Part shown: one piece after another, positions 1 to 6,582 of the stretch
Layout: the number at the start of each line of letters is the position of its first letter
Position numbering within the stretch: position 1 is the stretch's first letter
Assembly (NCBI GenBank): GCA_019422065.1
Contig: JAHZEA010000002.1
Coordinates: 201,838-208,927, forward strand
From: Lachnospiraceae bacterium
GTDB taxonomy: Bacteria; Bacillota; Clostridia; Lachnospirales; Anaerotignaceae
DNA length: 7,090 bases
Direction: 5' to 3'
The notes under the pieces: model-generated
Databases searched by the model: none
What the model was told of the DNA's origin: nothing
The model's input: only the letters and a program-made list of their open reading frames with translations
Translations under genes and position numbers: made by a program

Positions 1-1631
1 CTTTTAGACATAAGAAACACACGTATAAAGCCAAAATATACCACAGCGCCTATAGCTACAGATATAACAGCGCCTTTTAAATTAACCCATGCAAAATAAT
101 GTACCGCGTGTTCCATGTTATGGCTGTTCATAAAGCTTCTTGCCATATCTGCTATATTACCCATTACAGCGTTTGGCAGAAGGCCGAAAACAGAAATTAA
201 AACACCGCAGCATATTAAAACAAAGGCTGATGTTCTTGTTAAATACTTATTATTGGATTTATTATCACCGTTAGGCTTAACCGGGGCTTTTTCAACAAAT
301 ACGGCTACAAAAAGTTTTGTCATATAAGCCAATGTAAGACCGCCGGATATAAGAAATACCCATTCTATAACATTAAACAAAACAGCACTTTGACCTGCTT
401 CGTTTAAAAGCGCAATATACTCCACTATGCTCTCATGCAGAAGTGTTTTGCTTATATATCCGCCCCAAAGCGGTATACCGCCTATACCTAAAAGGCCCTG
501 CAAAAACACAATTTTTAAAAGCAGCTTATCCCTGCCCCAGCCGCGTATTTTATTTAAGTCCAGCTCGTGTATATTCATATACACTGTACCGGCGCATAAA
601 AACAGAGTCATTTTAATTACAGAATGGTTTACTATATGAAGTATTGTGCCACCTGCGGCAATGGCATTATGCTCGCCCAAAAGGCCCTGCATACCTATGC
701 CTACCAGTATAAAACCTATTTGTGAAAGTGAGGAGCAGGCAAGGGTACGCTTTAAATTAATTGAAAACAGCGCCAAAAAAGCACCTAAAAACATTGTAAT
801 TGTTCCTATAACAAGTATAAAAAGCCCCCACTGAGCATCGTACATAAATATCTGGGTACTTATAACAAGAACACCAAATATACCAGTTTTTGTAAGCACA
901 CAGCTTAAAAGTGCACTGGCAGGCGCAGGCGCAACAGGGTGTGCCTCCGGCAGCCATATATGCAGTGGAAAAGCTCCGGCTTTAGCCGCAAAACCAGTAA
1001 GCACCATAAGGCCATATATATAGTACGGCTTTTTATCCTCAATATTAGACATAAAAACAGACAGCTCATCAAAGCGCATTGTGCCTGACGCGCGGTACAA
1101 AAAGAACATTCCCATTAATGTTACAAGACCGCCTATTACAGCTACTGTAAGATATGTCATGCCGGCTTTTATGGCGTTTTCTGTTTCGTCATGCATTACA
1201 AGAACCCATGACGTAAACGACATTATCTCAAAAAATATAAGCGTTGTAAAAAAATCAGCCGAAAGAAATACTCCCATTGTAGCGCCTAATGTAGAGAGCA
1301 TAAAAAAGTAGTATCTGTTGCGGTTGCGGTAATGGGCAAAGTACTCATTTGAAAACAGTGTTGACATAAGCCATACAAAAGCCGCCAGCACCATAAGAAC
1401 ACTTCTTAAACCGCCGCTTTCAAAATTTATGCCTAAAGCAAATATGCCCTTTATACCTAATTCAGTCGGGCTGAAAGATGCCGCAAGCACAGCTAAAAAC
1501 TCAACTGCCGTAACAGCGCAGGCAAAACGGTTTCTTGCGTTTTTGTTTTTCCTGCCTATGGCATAGCTTACAAATGCCGAAAGCATAGGAAAAAAAGCTA
1601 TAAATGCCAAAAGCATGCCGTTTTCTTTCAA
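1..1631 (-). CDS. Antiporter-like subunit 4 with C-terminal extension (HyfB/NuoL-like), 3' end cut by the window edge
   Basis: The frame is open from a TTG codon at 1631-1629 to the left edge, giving 543 residues with no stop, so the C-terminus is missing. The TTG start is chosen because AAGGTGG (1644-1638) lies 6 nt upstream; the first ATG (1616-1614) would be 21 nt from that site. It is a member of the NuoL/M/N-MrpA/D family. Key residues are Glu135 in TM5 (IFFEIMS), Lys217 in TM7 (AAKAGAFPLHIWLPEA), Lys248 in TM8 (LTKTG) and Lys395 in TM12 (GYISKTL). HIVNHSVIK (332-340) is typical. The TM7-TM8 loop, AHPVAPAPASA, matches subunit 2. Unlike the other three it continues past TM14, with VNLKGAVISVAIG at about 516-528 and a further helix ending in FIRVFLMSK at the edge. 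Such an extension is known in NuoL, HyfB and related larger subunits, where it adds helices that brace the membrane arm. It lies 18 nt after subunit 3 in the same operon. Confidence 0.9.
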   Translation of the reverse strand, partial: MKENGMLLAFIAFFPMLSAFVSYAIGRKNKNARNRFACAVTAVEFLAVLAASFSPTELGIKGIFALGINFESGGLRSVLMVLAAFVWLMSTLFSNEYFAHYRNRNRYYFFMLSTLGATMGVFLSADFFTTLIFFEIMSFTSWVLVMHDETENAIKAGMTYLTVAVIGGLVTLMGMFFLYRASGTMRFDELSVFMSNIEDKKPYYIYGLMVLTGFAAKAGAFPLHIWLPEAHPVAPAPASALLSCVLTKTGIFGVLVISTQIFMYDAQWGLFILVIGTITMFLGAFLALFSINLKRTLACSSLSQIGFILVGIGMQGLLGEHNAIAAGGTILHIVNHSVIKMTLFLCAGTVYMNIHELDLNKIRGWGRDKLLLKIVFLQGLLGIGGIPLWGGYISKTLLHESIVEYIALLNEAGQSAVLFNVIEWVFLISGGLTLAYMTKLFVAVFVEKAPVKPNGDNKSNNKYLTRTSAFVLICCGVLISVFGLLPNAVMGNIADMARSFMNSHNMEHAVHYFAWVNLKGAVISVAIGAVVYFGFIRVFLMSK

Positions 1632-1649
1632 AATAAACCACCTTACCTT
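1629..1649 (-). promoter_or_regulatory. Ribosome-binding site and TTG start of antiporter-like subunit 4
   Basis: On the minus strand the 18 nt gap contains AAGGTAAGGTGG (1649-1638), a doubled purine-rich site, followed by 6 nt and then TTG (1631-1629). No ATG is available near this site. The gap is in the same frame as the preceding gene, so only the TAA at 1652-1650 separates the two coding frames. The use of TTG suggests weaker initiation than in the upstream genes, though this is only an inference. Confidence 0.65.
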
Positions 1650-3125
1650 TTAAATCTTAGAGGCTATTGAGTTAAACATATACAAAAGCGGTGTAGGGAA
1701 AAATCCCAGTATTACCGATGTTATAGTTAACGAAATAATAGTAACTGTCATAAGCGGCCCCGGGTCTTTTACATTGCTGTCATCCCTTTCGGCTATTGCC
1801 TCAGGTTTAGGGAAATATGCCGCTATAAGTATTGTAAATATGTAAAGAGCTGTAAGCAGTGCCGAAATTATAAGTACATAAATGCCGGCATATGCCAGCG
1901 GATTATGTGCCCTTACAGCCGAAACGGCTATATTCCATTTGCTGTGGAACCCGGCAAATGGCGGCACACCTACAAGGCCAAAACCGCAAATTGTAAAGCA
2001 CCCGAATATAATAGGCATTTTCATGCCTATGCCTTCTATTTCCTTTACATACTGCCTTCCAGTTTGTACTAATATAGCGCCGGTACAGAAAAAGAGTGTA
2101 ATTTTAATAACGGCGTGATATACCATATGCAAAAGACTGCTGGAAAGGCCTTCCTGCGTCATAAGTGAAACGCTGAAAAGTATGTACGAAAGATTGCTTA
2201 TAGTGGAATAGGCAAGGCGCCGCTTTATATGGCTTGTTTTAAGCGCCATTGTAGAGCCTATAAGTATTGTAATAAGTGCCGTTGCCATAACTACATACTG
2301 TGCCCAAGTGCCTTTTAGCAGATAAGTACCGTATGAAAAATACGTAAGCCGTATTATAGCAAAAGCTCCTGCCTTTACTACGGCAACAGCATGAAGTAAT
2401 GCCGTAACAGGCGTTGGCGCAACCGACGCCGTAGGCAGCCACATAAAAAGCGGAAATACCGCCGCCTTAACACCAAAACCGAAAAACGTAAGCACATAAA
2501 CAAGGCGAAGTATGTTTTCATTGCCCCTTACAGCAAGGTAATTAAGTGTTCCGCCCATATAAAAATCAGTGCTTTCACCGTAGCATATAATAATTACAAG
2601 GCCTATAAAGGCAAGAGCCGCACCGCTCATCATAAATATTATATACATCTTGCCGGCATGAAAGGCCTTTGCATCCATTTCATGTATAACAAGCGGCAGT
2701 GTTGCCAGTGTTAAAAACTCATAAAACAGATACATAGTAAACATATTAGCCGCAAAGGCAATACCCATTGTAACGCCGAAAGACATTACAAAGAAAGTAA
2801 AAAACCTTTGTTCGTCTTTTTCGTGGCTCATATATTCAAAAGCATATAAAGTTGTAGCCGGCCATAAAAGCGCAACCATAGTGCCAAACACCTTTGAAAG
2901 ACCATCTATTTTAAAAGCTATTTTTATGTGGTCGGAAAACTGAATTATATTTATATAAGTATGCTGATAATTCAGTATTGAAAAAATGGACAGTATTGTA
3001 TTTATAACAACTATAGTTATTGTAAAATACCGCATTTTTGTTCTGTTTTCAAAGGGCTTAGCAAGTATAAAAAAGCAGCTTATAAACGGAAATATAACCG
3101 GTAGCAAAGTCAAATACGAATTCAT
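1650..3125 (-). CDS. Antiporter-like subunit 3, with NuoL/MrpA-like TM7-TM8 signature
   Basis: This 491-residue polytopic membrane protein is of the NuoL/M/N-MrpA/D family, with about 14 helices. The conserved charges are Glu136 in TM5 (FYEFLTLA), Lys220 in TM7 (GVKAAVFPLFMWLP), Lys251 in TM8 (VVKAG) and Lys396 in TM12 (GFHSKWN). HMVYHAVIK (333-341) is the usual His/Lys segment, and IKRRLAYSTIS (300-310) is also typical. Its TM7-TM8 stretch, APTPVTALLHAVAVVKAG, follows the GPTPVSALIHAATMV pattern of NuoL and MrpA, including His245; the other three subunits here lack this His. Despite that, the protein ends shortly after TM14 and has no NuoL-type or MrpA-type C-terminal extension. The ATG has GGGGGA (3137-3132) 6 nt upstream and lies 37 nt after the preceding gene. 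It closely resembles subunit 2 around TM4-TM5 (HEK then RFF, then MYLFYEF) and probably arose from it by duplication. Confidence 0.93.
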   Translation of the reverse strand: MNSYLTLLPVIFPFISCFFILAKPFENRTKMRYFTITIVVINTILSIFSILNYQHTYINIIQFSDHIKIAFKIDGLSKVFGTMVALLWPATTLYAFEYMSHEKDEQRFFTFFVMSFGVTMGIAFAANMFTMYLFYEFLTLATLPLVIHEMDAKAFHAGKMYIIFMMSGAALAFIGLVIIICYGESTDFYMGGTLNYLAVRGNENILRLVYVLTFFGFGVKAAVFPLFMWLPTASVAPTPVTALLHAVAVVKAGAFAIIRLTYFSYGTYLLKGTWAQYVVMATALITILIGSTMALKTSHIKRRLAYSTISNLSYILFSVSLMTQEGLSSSLLHMVYHAVIKITLFFCTGAILVQTGRQYVKEIEGIGMKMPIIFGCFTICGFGLVGVPPFAGFHSKWNIAVSAVRAHNPLAYAGIYVLIISALLTALYIFTILIAAYFPKPEAIAERDDSNVKDPGPLMTVTIISLTITSVILGFFPTPLLYMFNSIASKI

Positions 3126-3162
3126 AATCAGTCCCCCGCAGCAAAAGCTCTGCCGCCATTAA

Positions 3163-4632
3163 TTAAAATATATCTTGGGTAATACTTGAAAAAACATCTA
3201 TAAGACCGGAAGGAAATATACCTACAGCCAAAACACCTGCGGCCAAAACCATTAAAGGCACAAGCATTAAATAATTAGGCTCTTTTTTCTCAAGCTTAGA
3301 ATAATCAAAATCCTTTCCCGGGAAAAAGCCATCAGCAACAATTGTTAAAAGATAACCTGCTGTAAGTAAAGCCGAAATTATAAGCACCGTTATACCTATA
3401 ATCGGTATAATGCCATATGCCGTAGATTCAAGAGCACCTGTTGCCAAAAACCACTTGCTTATAAATCCGCCTGTAGGCGGTATGCCTACCAGTGATAAAC
3501 TGGCTATTGTAAAGCAAATCATAACTATAGGCATCTGCTTTCCAATGCCTTTAAGCTCGTTAACATAGGTATGGCCCGTTTTATATATAACGGCTCCCGC
3601 TGAAAGGAAGAGTGCATTTTTGGCTATGGCATGGGCCACAACCTGCAAAAGCGCACCGCACAAAGCCTGAGGCGTCATAAGGAATACACCAAAGAGCACA
3701 TAAGACACTTGGCTTATGGATGAATAGGCAAGACGCTTTTTAAGCATTTTTTCTCTGTATGCCAACATTGAGCCCATAAATATAGTGCCTATGGCAAGAA
3801 CTAAAATTACATTCTGCACCCAAGTGCCTTTTACAAAATCAACACCAAAAAGATAATACGTAGTTCTTATTATGGCAAGAACACCGCATTTTGTAATAAT
3901 ACCGGAAAGCACTGCACTGGCAGGCGCCGGAGCTACCGGATGTGCTGTAGGCAGCCATGCGTGAAGCGGATACATACCGGCTTTACAGCCAAAGCCTATC
4001 ATCATACCTAAGTATACAATTCTTAAAAAGTTTTCGTGCCCTGCTATAACAGCCGGGTCTAAAACACCGCCAGCAGTAAAGCTTGTTGTACTGCCGTAAA
4101 TACACAGGAAAAAGAAGCCTATAAGGCCAAGGCCTGCTCCAAATATAGAATAACCAAGGTATTTAAGTCCAGCGGCTATTGCGTCGTGGGTTTCGGTATG
4201 CAGTACAAGCGGCACTGTTGAAAGAGTCATAAACTCGTAGAACAGATACATAGTCATAAAGTTTGACGAAAATGAAATACCCATAAGCACGCCTAAAGAC
4301 GCCATATAAAACATAAAAAATCGTTCCACATGCTTTTCATGCTTCATATATTCCATTGAAAAAATAGCGGCTAAAAACCAAATAACCGATATAAGGCAGG
4401 AATAAAGCCTGCTTAAGCCGTCATTAGAAAAAGAAATGCTTAAAAGACTGCTTATGCGCCAAACTTCTATCTCTTTATATTGGCCAAAAGCCAGTATAAA
4501 AACAATTAAAATTTCAACTGCCAGCAGCAGAGGCACAATTAATTCTTTCTGACGCTGTTTTTTCAAAAGCGGCATAAAAAATGCGCAAATTATAGGGAAA
4601 AACACAGGGAAAAGCAATAAATAATTACCCAT
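3163..4632 (-). CDS. Antiporter-like subunit 2 (MrpD/NuoM family, proton_antipo_M)
   Basis: This is a 489-residue integral membrane protein of the NuoL/M/N-MrpA/D family with about 14 helices, predicted to be an ion-translocating subunit of the membrane arm. Key residues are Glu133 in TM5 (FYEFMTLS), Lys217 in TM7 (GCKAGMYPLHAWLP), Lys248 in TM8 (ITKCG) and Lys393 in TM12 (GFISKWF). KKRLAYSSISQ at about 298-308 is a typical family segment. The TM7-TM8 loop is AHPVAPAPASA, nearly the same as in antiporter-like subunit 4. In the TM11 region it has Q330VVAH334AIAK where the other three have His at the first position; Gln there also occurs in NuoM. The ATG follows GGAGGA (4646-4641) at good spacing, 40 nt after the preceding gene. 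TM4-TM5 and the segment after TM8 are strikingly close to subunit 3, suggesting duplication. The family call is secure; the exact partner and the transported ion are unknown. Confidence 0.93.
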   Translation of the reverse strand: MGNYLLLFPVFFPIICAFFMPLLKKQRQKELIVPLLLAVEILIVFILAFGQYKEIEVWRISSLLSISFSNDGLSRLYSCLISVIWFLAAIFSMEYMKHEKHVERFFMFYMASLGVLMGISFSSNFMTMYLFYEFMTLSTVPLVLHTETHDAIAAGLKYLGYSIFGAGLGLIGFFFLCIYGSTTSFTAGGVLDPAVIAGHENFLRIVYLGMMIGFGCKAGMYPLHAWLPTAHPVAPAPASAVLSGIITKCGVLAIIRTTYYLFGVDFVKGTWVQNVILVLAIGTIFMGSMLAYREKMLKKRLAYSSISQVSYVLFGVFLMTPQALCGALLQVVAHAIAKNALFLSAGAVIYKTGHTYVNELKGIGKQMPIVMICFTIASLSLVGIPPTGGFISKWFLATGALESTAYGIIPIIGITVLIISALLTAGYLLTIVADGFFPGKDFDYSKLEKKEPNYLMLVPLMVLAAGVLAVGIFPSGLIDVFSSITQDIF

Positions 4633-4640
4633 CAGATAAA

Positions 4641-4646
4641 TCCTCC
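4641..4646 (-). promoter_or_regulatory. Ribosome-binding site of antiporter-like subunit 2
   Basis: A near-consensus GGAGGA on the minus strand lies 8 nt before the ATG at 4632. It sits in a 40 nt AT-rich gap that otherwise shows no promoter or terminator, so independent initiation within the operon transcript is likely. Confidence 0.7.
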
Positions 4647-4672
4647 AAATTTATAAACATACACACACCACA

Positions 4673-6184
4673 TCAGCGCATAAGGGCAACCCCAACCTCA
4701 AAAATGTCAAATATGCTCTCATAGCATGTGCCTACAAAAAAGTTAACAGCTATAAAAAGCACTACCGCCGTTATAAAGGCCGGACGAAAATCAGGCTCTA
4801 TTCTGTAGTTTGCATCTTTTTCGTTAAGCGGCCGCCATATATCCACAACAGGCGGTATAAAATACATCGCATTTAATACCATACTTACGGCAAGCATTAT
4901 AAGAGATACAGCCATTTTAAACGGCGAGTAAAACGATGCTAAAGCCAAGTAAAGTTTTGAGGCAAAGCCCGCAAAAAGCGGTATGCCTATAATAGAAAGC
5001 GCCCCTATTGTAAAACCAACAGCAGAAACCGGCGCTTTATGCCCTATACCTCTTAAACAGTGGTCTGCTTCACCGGCAAGGGAAATATCTTTCATTCGGC
5101 CGGTACATACAAAAAGCATTGATTTTGTAACAGCGTGCGCAACTATATGCAGCATTGCTGCTGTTGCGCCTATACTTGTGCCAAGACCTAAGCCCATGTA
5201 TATATAACCTATCTGGGCAACTGATGAGTAGGCCAGCATACGGCGTATACGCCTTTCTTTAAGCGCCATTACAGAGCCGAATATCATTCCGCATACACCT
5301 AAAAAGAATATTAAATTAGTTATTTTTATTTCCCTCAGGTACTCTATTGTAAAAACACAGTAGTAAACTTTAATTAAAAATATTATATAGCTCTTTAGCA
5401 CTAAACCCGAAAGTATACCGCTTGAAGACGGCGTTGCCGCATCGTAAGCTCCCGGAAGCATAGTATGAAACGGGAAAAGAGCGCTTTTAACCGCTATACC
5501 CAGCGTAAATATACCGGCTGTTATTGTCATAGGAAACATATATTCACTAGAATTTACAAGCTGCATTATACCGGATTTAAGCTGTGGGAACAAAAGCTGA
5601 CCCGTTAAAGTATACAAAAGAGCTATTGAAAAAAGTATAAGGCCTGAACCCAGTATACTCATTATAAGATAGCGTATTGTAGCCAGTATTCCGCTGCCGG
5701 AATCTTTGCTCATTATAATAGCGCAGGAGCAAATGGTATTAATCTCTATAAAAACATAGCCAGTAAATATATCGTTTGTGTATATAAGTGCCAGCATTGA
5801 GCCAAAAAGCAGGTTAAGCATTACAAAATACAAATTCTGCTTATTTTCAGCCACATCTTTTTCTATCATGTACTGGCCGCCCATAACCGTAAGGAACATA
5901 ACAACTGAAAACACTACAGCCAGTACAGCTTCCATAGGTCCAGCCTTAAGCTCGTTGCCCCAAGGTGACGGGAAGTGCCCCATAAGGAATGTAAATCTTT
6001 CCTGATTAAACTCTACATGAAAAAGCAGCAAAAGCGAAAGTATGCCTATTAAAACCGTAACTGACTTATGTAAAAGACAGCTTTTTCTGCCGTTATTTAT
6101 TAACGGAGTTATTATTCCGGCAAACATCGCCAGAAATATACTTATAAAAGGTATATTATGGGCTATGTTATGAGTCAGAATCAT
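4673..6184 (-). CDS. Antiporter-like subunit 1 (MrpD/NuoM/NuoN family, proton_antipo_M)
   Basis: This 503-residue polytopic membrane protein, with about 14 helices, belongs to the NuoL/M/N-MrpA/D family. It is expected to form one proton or sodium channel in the membrane arm. The family's charged residues are present: Glu147 in TM5 (VFIEIN), Lys233 in TM7 (VKSALFPFH), Lys264 in TM8 (LVLKSY) and Lys410 in TM12 (GFASKLY). The RIRRMLAYSS motif at about 312-321 and HIVAHAVTK at 346-354 (conserved His and Lys) are also typical. It is the most divergent of the four paralogues in this operon: the TM7-TM8 loop reads LPGAYDAATPSSSG instead of the APxP-type loop of the others. The ATG start overlaps the end of mnhC by 17 nt and is preceded by GGGGAGG with 9 nt spacing, so translation is probably coupled. 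The length is normal for MrpD-type proteins. Family assignment is firm; whether the ion is H+ or Na+ cannot be read from the sequence. Confidence 0.93.
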   Translation of the reverse strand: MILTHNIAHNIPFISIFLAMFAGIITPLINNGRKSCLLHKSVTVLIGILSLLLLFHVEFNQERFTFLMGHFPSPWGNELKAGPMEAVLAVVFSVVMFLTVMGGQYMIEKDVAENKQNLYFVMLNLLFGSMLALIYTNDIFTGYVFIEINTICSCAIIMSKDSGSGILATIRYLIMSILGSGLILFSIALLYTLTGQLLFPQLKSGIMQLVNSSEYMFPMTITAGIFTLGIAVKSALFPFHTMLPGAYDAATPSSSGILSGLVLKSYIIFLIKVYYCVFTIEYLREIKITNLIFFLGVCGMIFGSVMALKERRIRRMLAYSSVAQIGYIYMGLGLGTSIGATAAMLHIVAHAVTKSMLFVCTGRMKDISLAGEADHCLRGIGHKAPVSAVGFTIGALSIIGIPLFAGFASKLYLALASFYSPFKMAVSLIMLAVSMVLNAMYFIPPVVDIWRPLNEKDANYRIEPDFRPAFITAVVLFIAVNFFVGTCYESIFDIFEVGVALMR

Positions 6185-6566
6185 AAGTGTTGGCCTCCCC
6201 GCTTCTTAATTTTCTAAGCACTTCGTCAAAGCTTAAAGTGCCGTATTTTTTATAAAGCCTTTGTATAAGCGCCAGAGAAAAAGCCGTAACGCTTACCGAA
6301 ACAACTATGCCCGTAAGCACAAGGCCGCTGGGTATTGGGTTAATAAACTCCTCAAACTGCGCCGCTTTGCCAGCTTCAGCAATAGGTGCTGAGCGCCCTG
6401 CTACATAGCCGTATGATACAAGGTAAAGATATATGGCAGTGTCCATAATATTAAGGCCTATAAACTTTTTAATTAAATTATCCTGAAGCAGCATATTCAT
6501 AAAACCTATACCGAAAAGTATTACCGCCGCCGCCTCAAAATGGTTTGTTGTAAGCAGTTTTATCAC
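6168..6566 (-). CDS. mnhC: MnhC/MrpC (NuoK-like) subunit
   Basis: This small membrane subunit of an Mrp/Mbh-type complex is homologous to NuoK of complex I and contributes half-channels beside the antiporter-like subunits. I chose the GTG at 6566-6564, giving 132 residues. It sits 1 nt after the upstream stop and 8 nt after a strong AAAGGGGA site. A longer frame opening at 6620 would overlap the MnhB gene by 53 nt and add a polar stretch the family lacks. With this start there are three predicted membrane helices (about residues 11-28, 32-54 and 80-100). The family motifs are NLIKKFIGLN (30-39), an APIAE segment (60-64) and NPIPSGLVLTGIVV (76-89), which matches the DPLPQALVLTAIVI motif of MrpC. 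Asp42 lies in the second helix, about where NuoK carries its functional Glu; that correspondence is inferred. The C-terminal tail of about 30 residues is hydrophilic and a little longer than usual. The last 17 nt overlap the next gene. Confidence 0.9.
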   Translation of the reverse strand: MIKLLTTNHFEAAAVILFGIGFMNMLLQDNLIKKFIGLNIMDTAIYLYLVSYGYVAGRSAPIAEAGKAAQFEEFINPIPSGLVLTGIVVSVSVTAFSLALIQRLYKKYGTLSFDEVLRKLRSGEANTYDSDS

Positions 6567-6582
6567 TTTAAATATCCCCTTT
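6567..6582 (-). promoter_or_regulatory. Ribosome-binding site that fixes the GTG start of mnhC
   Basis: On the minus strand AAAGGGGA (6582-6575) lies 8 nt before the GTG at 6566 and overlaps the last codons of the MnhB gene. It supports the internal GTG over the longer frame opening at 6620, and it suggests coupled translation across the 1 nt junction. Confidence 0.7.

Noticed and set aside
757..957. Minus-strand frame with a Cys-rich product
   Set aside because: It is a shifted-frame reading of antiporter-like subunit 4; the Cys and Tyr richness comes from reading that gene's codons one base off. The same holds for 2239-2442 within subunit 3.
115..2118. Plus-strand open frames, for example 115-327, 427-639, 646-834, 1081-1311 and 1882-2118
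   Set aside because: All lie opposite strongly supported antiporter genes, have low-complexity Lys/Pro/Ser-rich products with no recognisable family, and are best explained as shadows.
3138..3153. Small inverted repeat GCAG...CTGC between subunits 2 and 3, considered as a terminator or regulatory hairpin
   Set aside because: The stem is only four base pairs with an 8 nt loop and no T-run follows, so it is unlikely to be a terminator.
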